From positions 75,044,213-75,108,212 of the forward strand of contig NC_087064.1 in the NCBI RefSeq assembly GCF_963678635.1: DNA of 64,000 bases, given 5' to 3'. Positions 31,320 through 42,205 of the stretch are shown piece after piece. The DNA comes from Symsagittifera roscoffensis (Eukaryota > Xenacoelomorpha > Acoela > Convolutidae). Below the pieces are notes generated by a model. The model was given only the letters and a program-made list of their open reading frames with translations. It was not told the DNA's origin and ran no database searches. Every line of letters starts with the position of its first letter. Position 1 is the first letter of the stretch. The position numbers and the translations under genes were made by a program.

Positions 31320-32372
31320 TTTTAATTGAGACTTATAATTTAAGCTTCTTTTATGATTGCCACTTTTTATAGTTTTTGATCACTCTGTAAATATCAGTTG
31401 GAAGGGTCTCTTGCTGATTTAGAGAACTGACTTTTAAACAACTTTTAGCTTCCTAGGATGTCCTGAACTAAAATTATTATTATCAAATTTCCTTCTCAGA
31501 TAATGAGAAGGTAGGAGTTGAGGGAAAGGGTCGATCCATCTCCGATGGATGGGATGATTTCTCTACTATGCAAAGACAATGGTAAAATAGTAACTTAATA
31601 GTAATAATGTACCATTCCTGTTTTCAGGATTGACCTCGTGGTCTGAGTATACAGAGATCCAGCCATGATCTCACTATTTTCACATGCAACTAAATTAGTT
31701 CGCGCGGATTGGCTGATACTTTTCAAGCGGTAACGATTTTGTCGACCCGATGTTACTAGAACCACATTGAATTTAAAATTCTTTAGGAAAGTAAAGTATT
31801 TGTACATAGACTGAAGTTTCTGAGAACATGTCTAAAAAACAATCTAACACCGGACTTTTCGAAGTTAAGGGTACCAAAGAACGGGTTTTTTTCGGACCAA
31901 GCTGTACATAATTTTCAACTTAAACTACTAAGTTGAAAATTAGGTACAGCTTGAACCGAAAAAACCTCGTCCTCTGGGACCCTAAAAAGAGCAGATCGTA
32001 TGAGAATCTTAATAAAACGCTTGCAAAGTTTCTGACAATATCGATGGCGCCAATATAGAAACCAATTCTAAAGATGCCAGAGAAACAACTGAATACGTTG
32101 CTCAAGATCCGGTTGAAACCATAATATCTCTTGATGTGAAAAGTTTGTATACTAATGTTCCCCTGAAGGAAGCAGTTGAAAATGCTTTGCAAAAACCCTA
32201 CATCCAGAAATTGCTCCTGAAATCCAAAGAGCAATCAATAAAAGGCTTTTCAATATGGCGGCCCGCAAATTAATTTTCAAGTGTTATGACTCATGGTATG
32301 TGCAAGTTGATGGTCTAGCAATGGGCGCTTTCCTCGCTGTAATTCTGGCAAATCTATGGCTGAAAGTGTTCA
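31320..32372 (+). pseudogene. Penelope-like element family B, fragment 2
   Basis: Near-identical direct copy of 24958-26010, including the pLTR-like hairpin (~31539), the 37-bp inverted repeat (31884-31966), the motif A region (SLDVKSLYTNVP) and the motif B region (VDGLAMGAFLAVILAN). It shares copy 1's frame change between the motifs. At 32372 it jumps straight to sequence equivalent to 26935. Confidence 0.8.
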
Positions 32373-32660
32373 TGAGTTCGATTTTGCCGTTGGGAATGGA
32401 GATACAGCCAATGGCCAATAAATGACAAAACCGGTTTGTGTCCATGTTTTTGCAGGAAACTAACAAACAGATCAAAGGGGTTTGAATGCGAGAGTAGTAT
32501 AGGTTGGAGCAACTCAGCCCGGGGGGTGGCTGACCCCCATGTATTAACATAGGCTATAGAGTATCCGGTCAGCCACCTATGTATTAAGATAGGGAATAGA
32601 TTTCCCAATGAATTAAGATAGGGATTAGGTTTCCCAATGTATTAAGATGGTAGGTTTCAG
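32373..32660 (+). repeat. Second copy of 29-bp-unit repeat segment
   Basis: Direct copy of 26935-27220 with few changes, including the tandem 'tgtattaagatagg' units near its end. It is joined to the PLE-B fragment by the internal deletion described for this locus. The following 32661-32905 is AT-rich DNA with nothing recognised. Confidence 0.75.
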
Positions 32661-32905
32661 ATGGTAAGATGGTAAGTTTAAGTAAAAGTTTTTGCGCCCG
32701 AATTTTTTGGAGCTCAATTTTGCCAATGTTCAAGATTCTAAATATTTTCCCAATCAAAAACTAATATACTGTTAATCCAAACGTAGTGTTTAAAAAAAAT
32801 TTCGAAAAAAAAGGTTAATTACAGAGGAAATGAATTAATTCACAGCATCGTATACAGTTTTACTACATAATCTTTTACCAATTTAGAGGTTAAGTATGTA
32901 TTCCA

Positions 32906-34481
32906 TCACCTTAAACTTCCTGTTTTGGGTGAAAATAGCTCAGTTTTTTTAGTTTGTTCATAAATTGCAACTGCATGGTTAATCGTTTTAAATCCTCTAT
33001 TTGTTGACTTCAAATTCACTGCTTCATCCAGTACTTGTCGATACTTTGCCATCGGTCCATCTCCAGAGTCTTCTAATGCGCGTTTGTTCAGACCTTTACT
33101 GCTAAACTTATACTTTAAACTTTTACTATCGTAACAGCAATAGGTTATACTACAGAGGCATAACTTTTCAGTACATCTGAACTCCTCCTTGAACAATCCT
33201 GGTTCTCTCTTGTGATGTTTCTTATGTTTAGAACAACAAGTACGGGGGAAAAAGTTGTTTTTCGCATCTGCTCTGAAGTCGTCTCGACAGTCTTTGCTTC
33301 GCTTTTCAGTCCAATCTGCTTGCTTGCTAGGAAGGATACAGTAATCTAAATCTTCTTCTGCCAAAGCCAAATAGAGGGAATCTGTACGCATTTCGAGTTC
33401 TTCGAATTGGCTGACATCGCAAAAGTTATCGAAAATGTTATATACAGCTCCAACATTCTCAACTTGGCATACTGTAGTATAAAGAAACCTACTATAATTG
33501 GTTCACGATGCTCTATAGTAGATTTAACAAGCTCCACTTCATACAAATCTTTAGCTACGACATTGAGTCTCTTGAAAAATTGGTTATTGATAGCTTTGTG
33601 AGTTTTTTTGTCTCCAAGATATTTTTTGTCATTGTATGTTTTGATCTGTCCATTATTTGATAGCCGTAGGAACTATTTCCCAGGAGTTTCATTGTTTCGG
33701 CTACTACACCAGATAATGGATTTTCATCACCGGCTCGCCTAGTATCAACAACAGACTGAACAAAATTGTTGAATACTTTACGCAGTGTGTATTGTACTAA
33801 TCGATGAACTTTTGTACATTGCAACCCAAGATCCAAGTAAAATTTGAAAAGTGGTGTGATAAAAGTTCCGTTGGTCAATTTGAAGCTCGATATCAACATT
33901 TTCTGCGGTTGTTTTAACAAATCGTTTTCTTCCGCATATGTCTTCATAAATTCCCCAATTTTGTTTCTGGTAACATCTATATTTTTGACAATAGGTGGGA
34001 AATTGGAAAATTTTGCTTTTAGCTCATCTGGAACACTCAGATCGCATTGCACGTAGCCGAACAATGTTTCATTTCTAATGTTTTGCACTAGTGAACTAGC
34101 AGAAAGAGGTCTTTTGAAGGGAAAGTGAGTTCTAACGTGATTTTTCACGTCTACATTGTTTTTAAATTGATCCCACCAACTACACTCCCACATTTATTCT
34201 ATATTGTAAACTATTTTCTCGAATGTAATCTTTTCGAAGCTCATCCATTTCCCTTTTCTTGGTTTCTCGTTTGATATCATCATCAGTTAGCCTCGGTCTA
34301 GCTTCTTGACAAGGACAAAAATGGAAATAACAACCCATTGCTTCAAAGACACTCTTACAATGGTTGCAATAACCATCAACACTGAAGCAATCAATTTTTT
34401 TCTGATTTCCTGTAGTGAAGTAACTCTCAATTTTACATTCAGGTCTGGTTGCTTGAAAGTATGACATGACCATATTTTCAA
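32906..34481 (-). pseudogene. Family B DNA polymerase (Polinton/Maverick-like), copy 1
   Basis: Three overlapping minus-strand frames make up the C-terminal part of a protein-primed-type family B polymerase. The frames are 34473-34180 (a Cys/His-rich pre-palm segment with a KKREMDELRKDY helix), 34193-33555 (palm, with motif B GNSSYGYQIMDRSKH) and 33391-32906 (motif C region to C-terminus). Frameshifts lie at ~34190 and ~33590. The motif C position reads R-T-D-S where an aspartate should begin D-T-D-S, so catalysis is lost. This is the only copy that keeps the family's natural C-terminus (CCSKHKKHHKREPGLF onward). The N-terminal exonuclease part is absent. Confidence 0.82.
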
Positions 34482-34485
34482 ATGT

Positions 34486-34780
34486 TCGAACTCAATGTGG
34501 GTCCAAATCCATCTCTGCTGGCCAGACAGTCCGACATCTCACCACAAGGATTGAGGAACACCGAAAAGTGTATACCCCAGTTGGACAGCATATAAGACAG
34601 TGTGGCAGTGAGAGTGGTAAGTCGGAGTTTTAATGGAAGATAATCGACCAGGCATCCAGCAGCATCAATTTACTTACATCAGAGGCGCTGCACTTAGGAA
34701 AGAGAGGACAGAGGAAAAAGAGACCGGCAATTAACACGCGCGACGAGTTTAGACGTAGGGAGCTGACACTAAGGATATAA
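34486..34780 (+). pseudogene. PLE family C 3' end: GIY-YIG nuclease fragment
   Basis: Read in frame, it gives CKSISAGQTVRHLTTRIEEH, then PVGQHIRQCGSESGKSEF and a stop. This is the GIY-YIG endonuclease of EN+ Penelope-like elements. The conserved C-terminal segment (LLTSEAL...TINTRDEFRRRELTLR) follows in another frame. It lies head to head with polymerase copy 1, with the join at about 34483-34490. The RT part present in the copies at 51943, 56792 and 61123 is missing here. Confidence 0.75.
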
Positions 34781-35530
34781 TCCAGAATCAAAAAATTTCT
34801 GGCTAAAAAAAAATTTTGAAACAAACTTCATGTTAGCATGAAAACTTGCGACAAAAGGAAAATCTAAAAACAAAAATGTGTAAAATTGTTACAAAATAGT
34901 TGTTACATAATTTCAGTAATATTTGTAAAATATTGATTTGTTGAATTTTTTAAATTTTGAAATAATGATGTGTATGACACTTTCTAAGATTTTTGATCAC
35001 ATTGTACAGATAGTTTAGAGTTTTTAAAACCTGAAGATGCACAAAAATGTTCCAAAACCTTTAATTGAATTTACAATTTCAACGCATTCTCAAAAAGAAT
35101 TTAAATACTAGAGTGCTTTTATTACAGTTATGTTGAGGTGAGGTGATCCATCTGAAATGGATAAAATGTCCGTTGTCCAATAAAAAACTATTAGTTTTTA
35201 ACTGAGGTTACGACCACATTTTCAATGGCGTTGCGTGTTTTAAGTGACTAGAGACCTAGCCATGAGGACACGCTAATTTCTATATGGAATTGGGTAACTT
35301 TAGTTGTGACCTTTAGTCTGTAACGTTTCTTAAGTTCCACGTCATAAGTGAACCGCGAAACTGACCCAAGCCCAAAGCCAGAAGGGCCAATGCACTAGTG
35401 AACTCGCTTGACTTCATCATTCCATCACAGTTTCATCACAGTTTCTTATTTTTAGTATATCTGATATTATTTTCAGATGTTAATTTAATACTTTTCTTCT
35501 TCATTATCTTGATTTTCCATTGGTTGTGGA
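34781..35530 (+). repeat. PLE 3' tail (pLTR-like), copy 1
   Basis: AT-rich non-coding tail. It contains an 'aacctgaagatgcac' motif (~35027), a small hairpin (ATCCAT...ATGGAT, ~35148-35164) and a 'gagacctagccatgaggaca' block (~35250). The same blocks recur at 46110-46890, 52545-53335 and 62140-62925. A divergent version is found in PLE family B. Confidence 0.7.
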
Positions 35531-35560
35531 GAAGGAGCAGAAGAAGAAGAAGAAGAAAGA
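35529..35560 (+). repeat. (GAA)n microsatellite between PLE tail and LINE
   Basis: A GAA/GAG tract; on the LINE strand it is (TTC)n. It abuts the 3' UTR of the minus-strand LINE and occurs at the equivalent place in the other three copies with different lengths, as LINE 3'-terminal simple repeats do. Confidence 0.85.
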
Positions 35561-35564
35561 ATTA

Positions 35565-36665
35565 ATTCTCTTAAACAGTAGATTATGGCAAAAAAAAATC
35601 AAGTCAAGATCGACAGTTTGAGCAGGGGCACTTCAGGAACCATGAACACGATTTCAGTTGATCAAAAGTTGACACAGTTCTCTCTAAAAGAACTTCCTTG
35701 ACTCTTCTCTTGAAAGACTCGAGGGGAGCGAAGATGTCTACACCAAGACGGATCAACTCAATGACCGATTTCTCAACGCGATGAAAGAAGAACTTCTCAG
35801 TCTGCCACTTCTTTGCTGTCTGAATTGTGCAGACGATGGTGGATTTCCGGCTGGTGGTCACCTTAAAACAGAAATACGTAGAAAACGGCAATTCTGTAAG
35901 ACCATGAAACATTTTGTAGAACAGTAACACATCGTTGAAAATAAAATGGTAATAGATAGGCAGAGTTTTTGTGAGAAATAACTGGTCTTTATAGGGTATC
36001 GAACCAATAACCCATTTCAGACACTTTCGATTGAAACTTTCAAGTTTCGGATATAACATAATGAAAGAAACCAAACAGGGGATGCATAAAAAATGATACT
36101 CTTTATACACGTGTTAACGAAAATGAGCTAGGCGGATTGAGAGACAATGAAAGGAAAATTGCGCCTGGTAAAATGAAGTGACTTGTTACATGATACCAGC
36201 TTACTATTGATATGTTTCATCCAGTTCAAGTCATCAGAGACAAGTAAACCAAGGTCTTCTACTACATTTGAGGAGGTTTTGTTCTGGTCGTTGACCATCA
36301 CATGACGAGGAAAATTGCCTTTGAAAACAATGAGACTGCACTTATCGTGATCGACCGATAAATCATTTGCAGTACACCAGTTTGTAAAAGAATCAAAATC
36401 ATGCTGTAGAGAAGTAATATCAGTAGAAAACAACTTTGAATCATCAGCAAACAAATAACAACTGGAAAATTTTATACACTCTGGCAGATCATTGATGAAA
36501 AGAAGAAAAAGAAGCGGCCCCAAGATGCTGCCTTGAGGAACGCCACTAGTAACAGGACATGGATTGGAAATGTGCGCATTTATACGAACACACTGTGATC
36601 GGTTACAGAGATACGACAAAAAAAGTAACAAGAAATCATGATCGAAACCATACAAAAGCACAAGT
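35565..36665 (-). pseudogene. LINE (CR1/Jockey-superfamily) ORF2, 5'-truncated, copy 1
   Basis: The 36661-36128 frame carries the RT B motif region [20 protein letters not shown] and motif [10 protein letters not shown] nonsense TAG (Lys codon in the 63.5-kb copy) stops it at 36128. The 36110-35604 frame continues the thumb and C-terminus (KCLKWVIGSIPYKDQLFL ... CSWFLKCPCSNCRS) to the natural stop. The start of ORF2, with the nuclease and RT motif A, is absent, typical of a 5'-truncated LINE. The orientation is opposite to the PLEs. Confidence 0.8.
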
Positions 36666-37329
36666 GGTACAAAAACACAAGAGATAGTGTCCCTGACCTT
36701 TGAGCCGAGGTGTTTTTATTCTTACTTTGACCTTTAGTCTGTTCTACGCGACGAAAGTGGGGATAGTTGTTAGGAATAGGAGTGACTTGCGATTCTACTA
36801 ATTCCGAAGATTCCCTTTTTCCAATGGTTTAAGGACCCATTCTTCTTATCCTCATATGTGACCTGAGTGAGCAACTATTACAGAAATGCAAATCTGTGTC
36901 TAAATGCGACTGCTCAGTTGCATTTAGTTTCCGAGATGTGACGTTTCTTTTTCTTTTTATAATTTTTCTTAAAGAAGTTGGATATAAAAACTTCACGAAA
37001 AACATCATCGGAAGCGAATGTTGATGAGAAGAAAACCAGCGAACTGACCCTGCGGTTGTGATTGACGTCCCTGTTTCTGTGCTCTAGCTTATCTGACAAG
37101 AAAAACAGTATTGATTCTTGTATTTTCTTCATTGTCTCACAATTACGACTTAATGTTTGCGTTGTCATCAAAATTCGATCCATTTTTTTGTTACCTGGTA
37201 ACTGTTATGCTAAATTCAATGCTAAATTATCTACATTTTTTGCAGACGCTCCTGGCTTTATAGAAACTTCCACGTTGTAGATGAAAAAGTTATTGGTGGA
37301 CACCGCTCTGGACGAAGATGAAGTCCTTT
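36666..37329 (+). repeat. PLE family A upstream region
   Basis: Present in all three units and, in divergent form, at 44540-44680. It contains a 13-bp-arm hairpin (36900-36927) and a T-rich stretch ending 'ttttttgcag' (~37244), which could be an intron acceptor. A minus-strand frame (36914-37183) is preserved between units, but only because the units are near-identical. No motif is recognised in it. Confidence 0.55.
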
Positions 37330-38143
37330 TTCAATGGATGTGAAGAATTTATATACCAAGGTTCCGGTGATTGAAGCAATCAGTATAGCAGCTGGTATAG
37401 TCTACGAATTGGGTTACCCACCCTCTTCAGTTGATAAGATTTGCATTCAGTAATGTTTGTTGGGTTTCTGGAAGCGAATGGTATGTCCATTTCGACGGCG
37501 TTGCCATGGGTTGAACCCTTTCTGTCATATTGGCTAACTTGTGGATAAAACAATTCGAGCCTGTTCTGTCTGACGACATCAAAGACATCCAAAGACATCC
37601 TGGTGTTTGAGTCGACGCAGCCTAACGTGGACCCTTTTTCCTGTTCTGTCTCTGACAAGCAGTTTACCTGGGGTGGTTAGGCCATTCGGTGTCATTTTTG
37701 CATGCAGTGGTTTTATTGGATTTGTGCCAATCTTGCAATTACGGAGTGCAAAGAATACAAACGGACAAAGAAGCCTTGGTTTTGTGGGTACACACCGAGT
37801 TCGGTGCCTAGTCCGGAGATTAACTTCCCTAATTCAGAAATTTTCGGCCGGTACGTAAATGACATCATACGTACCTCGAAACGCGGGGAAATTGAGGAAA
37901 ATTTAAGACCAGCCAGTACTCTCCATCCCTGCATAGAGTTCACTATTGAGTTAAAGTGTGATGAGGAACTACATTTTCTGAACACCTTCCTGATTCGTGA
38001 CCAGTGTAGAACAGAAACAACGTGGTATACCAATTCAACAGACACTGGTTCATTCATGTATTTTTGTGCTTGCGCGTCGACTAATTTCAAGCGAAAAATT
38101 TTTGAAGACACCGTACATCGCCTTCACAACAGCACTTATAGTT
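37330..38143 (+). pseudogene. PLE family A reverse transcriptase, unit 1
   Basis: One frame change aside, the order is motif A (SMDVKNLYTKVPVIEAI, ~37333-37383) and the motif B region (WYVHFDGVAMG, TGA stop at 37512-37514, then LSVILANLW). A decayed PHD-finger-like insert follows (~37625-37790, TAG at 37678-37680), then motif C at 37852-37863 reading YVND in place of YVDD, then LHPCIEFTIELKCDEELHFL and the thumb. The catalytic Asp-to-Asn change and two nonsense codons make it inactive. Most defects are shared by the sister units. Confidence 0.82.
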
Positions 38144-38454
38144 GAACAGCCTTTAAAGACGGCCTCAGTAAGGCTATAGAATCTTGGGAGAAGAAACAGT
38201 ACCCGCCGGCTTTTTACGAGCCTATAGTGGAATATACTGTCAACAAGATCTTGACAACTAGTGCTCTTGAACATAGAAATGGTTCCGAAAGCAGTAGGAC
38301 TGAAAGACTTGTCTTGAAGCTGCAAAATAGGGGTCAAATATCTCACAAAATAGCAAAAGAGTGACCTCAGTCGTTTTCACAAGAAAAATGAAAATCGTGA
38401 TGCACTCCCTGGAGTCTCCGGTGATTGTACTGCTTCGTGGTAATGTTGTGTAAC

Positions 38455-39054
38455 AGTTTCCATGTCCTGGATTCCAGCTATGTGGGTCAGACGACGCGAC
38501 ATCTCACAACAACAATCGAAGAACACAAACAACGGAGCGCCAGGGTTGGTATCCATCATTGAGAGTGCCGAGAAGAGGTTAATAGCATACAACCGAAGAT
38601 CATAGACTCTCCCAGCGATGACTCCAAGGTGCTGACGTTTGAGGCCATCCACATCGCCAGGCTGCGTTCCGATTTCAATGCAAAAGAGGAGTACACAAAA
38701 ATGGTGTACAGACTTGAATGTTGTGGGGACAAATCCATCTATTTTGGCCAGAAGGTCCGACATCTCACAACAAGGATTGAGGAACGCCGAAAAGAGGATA
38801 CCCCAGTTGGCCAGCATATAAGGCAGTGTGGTAGTGAGAGTGGTAAGTCGGAGTTTAAATGGAAGATAACCGAACAGGCATCCAGCAGCATCAAGTTACT
38901 TACATTAGAGGCACTGCACATAAGGAATGAGAGACCCGCAATTAACACGCGCCACGAGTTTAGAAGTAGGGTGCTGACACTAAGGCTATACTTCCAGAAT
39001 CAAAAAATATTGGCTAAGACAAAGCATTTTGAACTAAATTTCATGTTAGGATAA
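38455..39054 (+). pseudogene. PLE tandem GIY-YIG nuclease domains, unit 1
   Basis: A first GIY-YIG (~38463-38690; SSYVGQT-type core in sister units) ends in LTFEAIHIARL. It runs in the same frame into a second one (VYRLECCGDKSIYFGQKVRH, LTTRIEERRK, PVGQHIRQCG, then LLTLEALHIRNERPAINT), up to 39054. Family PLEs have one such domain, so this is a fusion of two 3' ends. The first domain contains a frame break; the second is open for 141 codons. Confidence 0.75.
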
Positions 39055-40244
39055 AAAATAGCGACAAAACGAAATTGTTAAAACAAAAAAATGAAAACTC
39101 TCAGAAATTTGCGACAAAATGTTTAAAAATGTTACATAATAGTTGTTACATAATTTCAGTAATATTTGTAAAATTTTGATTGGTTAAATTTTTTAAATTT
39201 TGAAATAATGATGTGTATGACACTTTCTATGATATTTGATCACTTTGTACAGATAGTTTAGAGTTTTTAAAACCTGAAGATGCAGTACACCAGTTTGTAA
39301 AAGAATCAATATCATGCTGTAGAGAAGTAATATCAGTAGAAAACAACTTTGAATCGTCAGCGAACAAATAACCACTGGAAAATTTTATACACTCTGACAG
39401 ATCATTGATGAAAAGAAGAAAAAGAAGCGGCCCCAAGATGCTGCCTTGAGGAACGCCACTAGTAACAGGACATGGATTGGAAATGTGCGCATTTATACGA
39501 ACACACTGTGATCGGTTACAGAGATACGACAAAAAAAGTAACAAGAAATCATGATCGAAACCATACAAAAGCACAAGTGGTACAAAAACACAAGAGATAG
39601 TGTCCCTGACCTTTGAGCCGAGGTGTTTTTATTTCTTATTTTGACCTTTAGTCTGTTCTACGCGACGAAAGTGGGGATAGTTGTTAGGAATAGGAGTGAC
39701 TTGCGATTCTACTAATTCCGAAGATTCCCTTTTTCCAATGGTTTAAGGACCCATTCTTCTTATCCTCATATGTGACCTGAGTGAGCAACTATTACAGAAA
39801 TGCAAATCTGTGTCTAAATGCGACTGCTCAGTTGCATTTAGTTTCCGAGATGTGACGTTCCTTTTTCTTTTTATAATTTTTCTTAAAGAAGTTGGATATA
39901 AAAACTTCACGAAAAACATCATCGGAAGCGAATGTTGATGAGAAGAAAACCAGCGAACTGACCCTGCGGTTGTGATTGACGTCCCTGTTTCTGTGCTCTA
40001 GCTTATCTGACAAGAAAAACAGTATTGATTCTTGTATTTTCTTCATTGTCTCACAATTACGACTTAATGTTTGCGTTGTCATCAAAATTCGATCAATTTT
40101 TTTGTTACCTGGTAACTGTTATGCTAAATTCAATGCTAAATTATCTACATTTTTTTGAAGACGCTCCTGGCTTTATAGAAACTTCCACGTTGTAGATGAA
40201 AAAGTTATTCGTGGACACCGCTCTGGACGAAGATGAAGTCCTTT

Positions 40245-41058
40245 TTCAATGGATGTGAAGAATTTATATACCAAGGTTCCGGTGATTGAAGCAATCAGTA
40301 TAGCAGCTGGTATAGTCTACGAATTGGGTTACCCACCCTCTTCAGTTGATAAGATTTGCATTCAGTAATGTTTGTTGGGTTTCTGGAAGCGAATGGTATG
40401 TCCATTTCGACGGCGTTGCCATGGGTTGAACCCTTTCTGTCATATTGGCTAAGTTGTGGATAAAACAATTCGAGCCTGTTCTGTCTGACGACATCAAAGA
40501 TATCCAAAGACATCCTGGTGTTTGAGTCGACGCAGCCTAACGTGGACCCTTTTTACTGTTCTGTCTCTGACAAGCAGTTTACCTGGCGTGGTTAGGCCAT
40601 TCGGTGTCATTTTTGCATGCAGTGGTTTTATTGGATTTGTGCCAATCTTGCAATTACGGAGTGCAAAGAATACAAACTGACAAAGAAGCCTTGGTTTTGT
40701 GGGTGCACACCAAGTTCGGTGCCTAGTCCGGAGATTAACTTCCCTAATTCAGAAATTTTCGGTTGGTACGTAAATGACATCATACGCACCTCGAAACGCG
40801 GGGAAATTGAGGAAAATTTAAGACCAGCCAGTACTCTCCATCCCTGCATAGAGTTCACTATTGAGTTAAAGTGTGATGAGGAACTACATTTTCTGAACAC
40901 CTTCCTGCTTCGTGACCAGTGTAGAACAGAAACAACGTGGTATACCAATTCAACAGACACTGGTTCATTCATGTATTTTTGTGCTTGCGCGTCGACTAAT
41001 TTCAAACGAAAAATTTTTGAAGACACCGTACATTGCCTTCACAACAGCACTTATAGTT
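40245..41058 (+). pseudogene. PLE family A reverse transcriptase, unit 2
   Basis: Same domain order and the same in-frame TGA as unit 1. Motif C is YVND, preceded by Trp (GW) where other copies have Arg. The frame stays open from the PHD-like remnant to the thumb (147 codons from 40617). Confidence 0.8.
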
Positions 41059-41378
41059 GAACAGCCTTTAAAGACGGCCTCAGTAAGGCTATAGAATCTT
41101 AGGAGAAGAAACAGTACCCGCCGGCTTTTTACGAGCCTATAGTGGAATATACTGTCAACAAGATCTTGACAACTAGTGCTCTTGAACATAGAAATGATTC
41201 CGAAAGCAGTAGGATTGAAAGACCTGTCTTGAAGCTGCAAAATAGGGGTCAAATATCTCACGAAATAGCAAAAAGAGTGACCTCAGTCGTTTTCACAAGA
41301 AAAATGAAAATCGTGATGCCCTCCTTGGAGTCTCCGGTGATTGGACTGCTTCGTGGTAATGTTGTGTAACAGTTTACA

Positions 41379-41975
41379 TGTCCTGGATGTGATTCCAGCT
41401 ATGTGGGTCAGACGACGCGACATCTCACAACAACAATCGAAGAACACAAACAACGGAGCGCCAGGGTTGGTATCCATCATTGAGAGTGCCGAGAAGAGGT
41501 TAATAGCATACAACCGAAGATCATAGACTCTCCCAGCGATGACTCCAAGGTGCTGACGTTTGAGGCCATCCACATCGCCAGGCTGCGTTCCGATTTCAAT
41601 GCAAAAGAGGAGTACACAAAAATGGTGTACAGACTTGAATGTTGTGGGGACAAATCCATCTATTTTGGCCAGAAGGTCCGACATCTCACAACAAGGATTG
41701 AGGAACGCCGAAAAGAGGATACCCCAGTTGGCCAGCATATAAGGCAGTGTGGTAGTGAGAGTGGTAAGTCGGAGTTTAAATGGAAGATAACCGAACAGGC
41801 ATCCAGCAGCATCAAGTTACTTACATTAGAGGCACTGCACATAAGGAATGAGAGACCCGCAATTAACACGCGCCACGAGTTTAGAAGTAGGGTGCTGACA
41901 CTAAGGCTATACTTCCAGAATCAAAAAATATTGGCTAAGACAAAGCATTTTGAACTAAATTTCATGTTAGGATAA
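41379..41975 (+). pseudogene. PLE tandem GIY-YIG nuclease domains, unit 2
   Basis: The first domain reads CPGCDSSYVGQTTRHLTTTI, a near-consensus GIY-YIG core (YVGQT...TR), with a stop after IHH. The second is identical in sequence to unit 1 over its ORF (41550-41975). Confidence 0.77.
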
Positions 41976-42205
41976 AAAATAGCGACAAAACGAAATTGTT
42001 AAAACAAAAAAATGAAAACTCTCAGAAATTTGCGACAAAATGTTTAAAAATGTTACATAATAGTTGTTACATAATTTCAGTAATATTTGTAAAATTTTGA
42101 TTGGTTAAATTTTTTAAATTTTGAAATAATGATGTGTATGACACTTTCTATGATATTTGATCACTTTGTACAGATAGTTTAGAGTTTTTAAAACCTGAAG
42201 ATGCA

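Larger units (their letters stand above)
36372..39284 (+). mobile_element. 2.92-kb tandem unit 1 (LINE piece + PLE family A)
   Basis: The first of three direct repeats (2913 bases). It begins inside the LINE RT at 'gtacaccag'. It continues through a 5' flank (36661-37330) and PLE family A RT and nuclease, and ends in the truncated PLE tail at 'cctgaagatgca'. The next unit starts immediately. Copies differ by a few substitutions and short indels. Confidence 0.88.
39285..42205 (+). mobile_element. 2.92-kb tandem unit 2
   Basis: Direct repeat of unit 1 (2921 bases). It contains the LINE RT piece (39285-39600, -; ORF 39574-39227 across the junction), the upstream region, and PLE family A RT (40245-41058) with the same TGA (40427-40429). 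Motif C is again YVND (40767-40778), and the double GIY-YIG lies at 41379-41975. Sharing YVND with unit 1 but not unit 3 places units 1 and 2 as closest relatives. Confidence 0.88.

Noticed and set aside
36914-37183. 89-codon minus-strand ORF conserved in all three 2.92-kb units
   Set aside because: The copies are too similar for conservation to mean anything. A divergent relative at 44540 does not preserve the frame, and no motif is present.
37512-37514. TGA in PLE-A motif B read as selenocysteine
   Set aside because: The position is normally Ser/Ala, not Cys. Other nonsense codons (TAG) and frameshifts occur in the same copies, so ordinary decay is simpler.
37713-38111. 132-codon minus-strand ORF conserved in four PLE-A copies (also 40628, 43548, 57746)
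   Set aside because: It is antisense to the PLE reverse transcriptase, whose motifs are on the plus strand. Conservation reflects near-identity of the copies.
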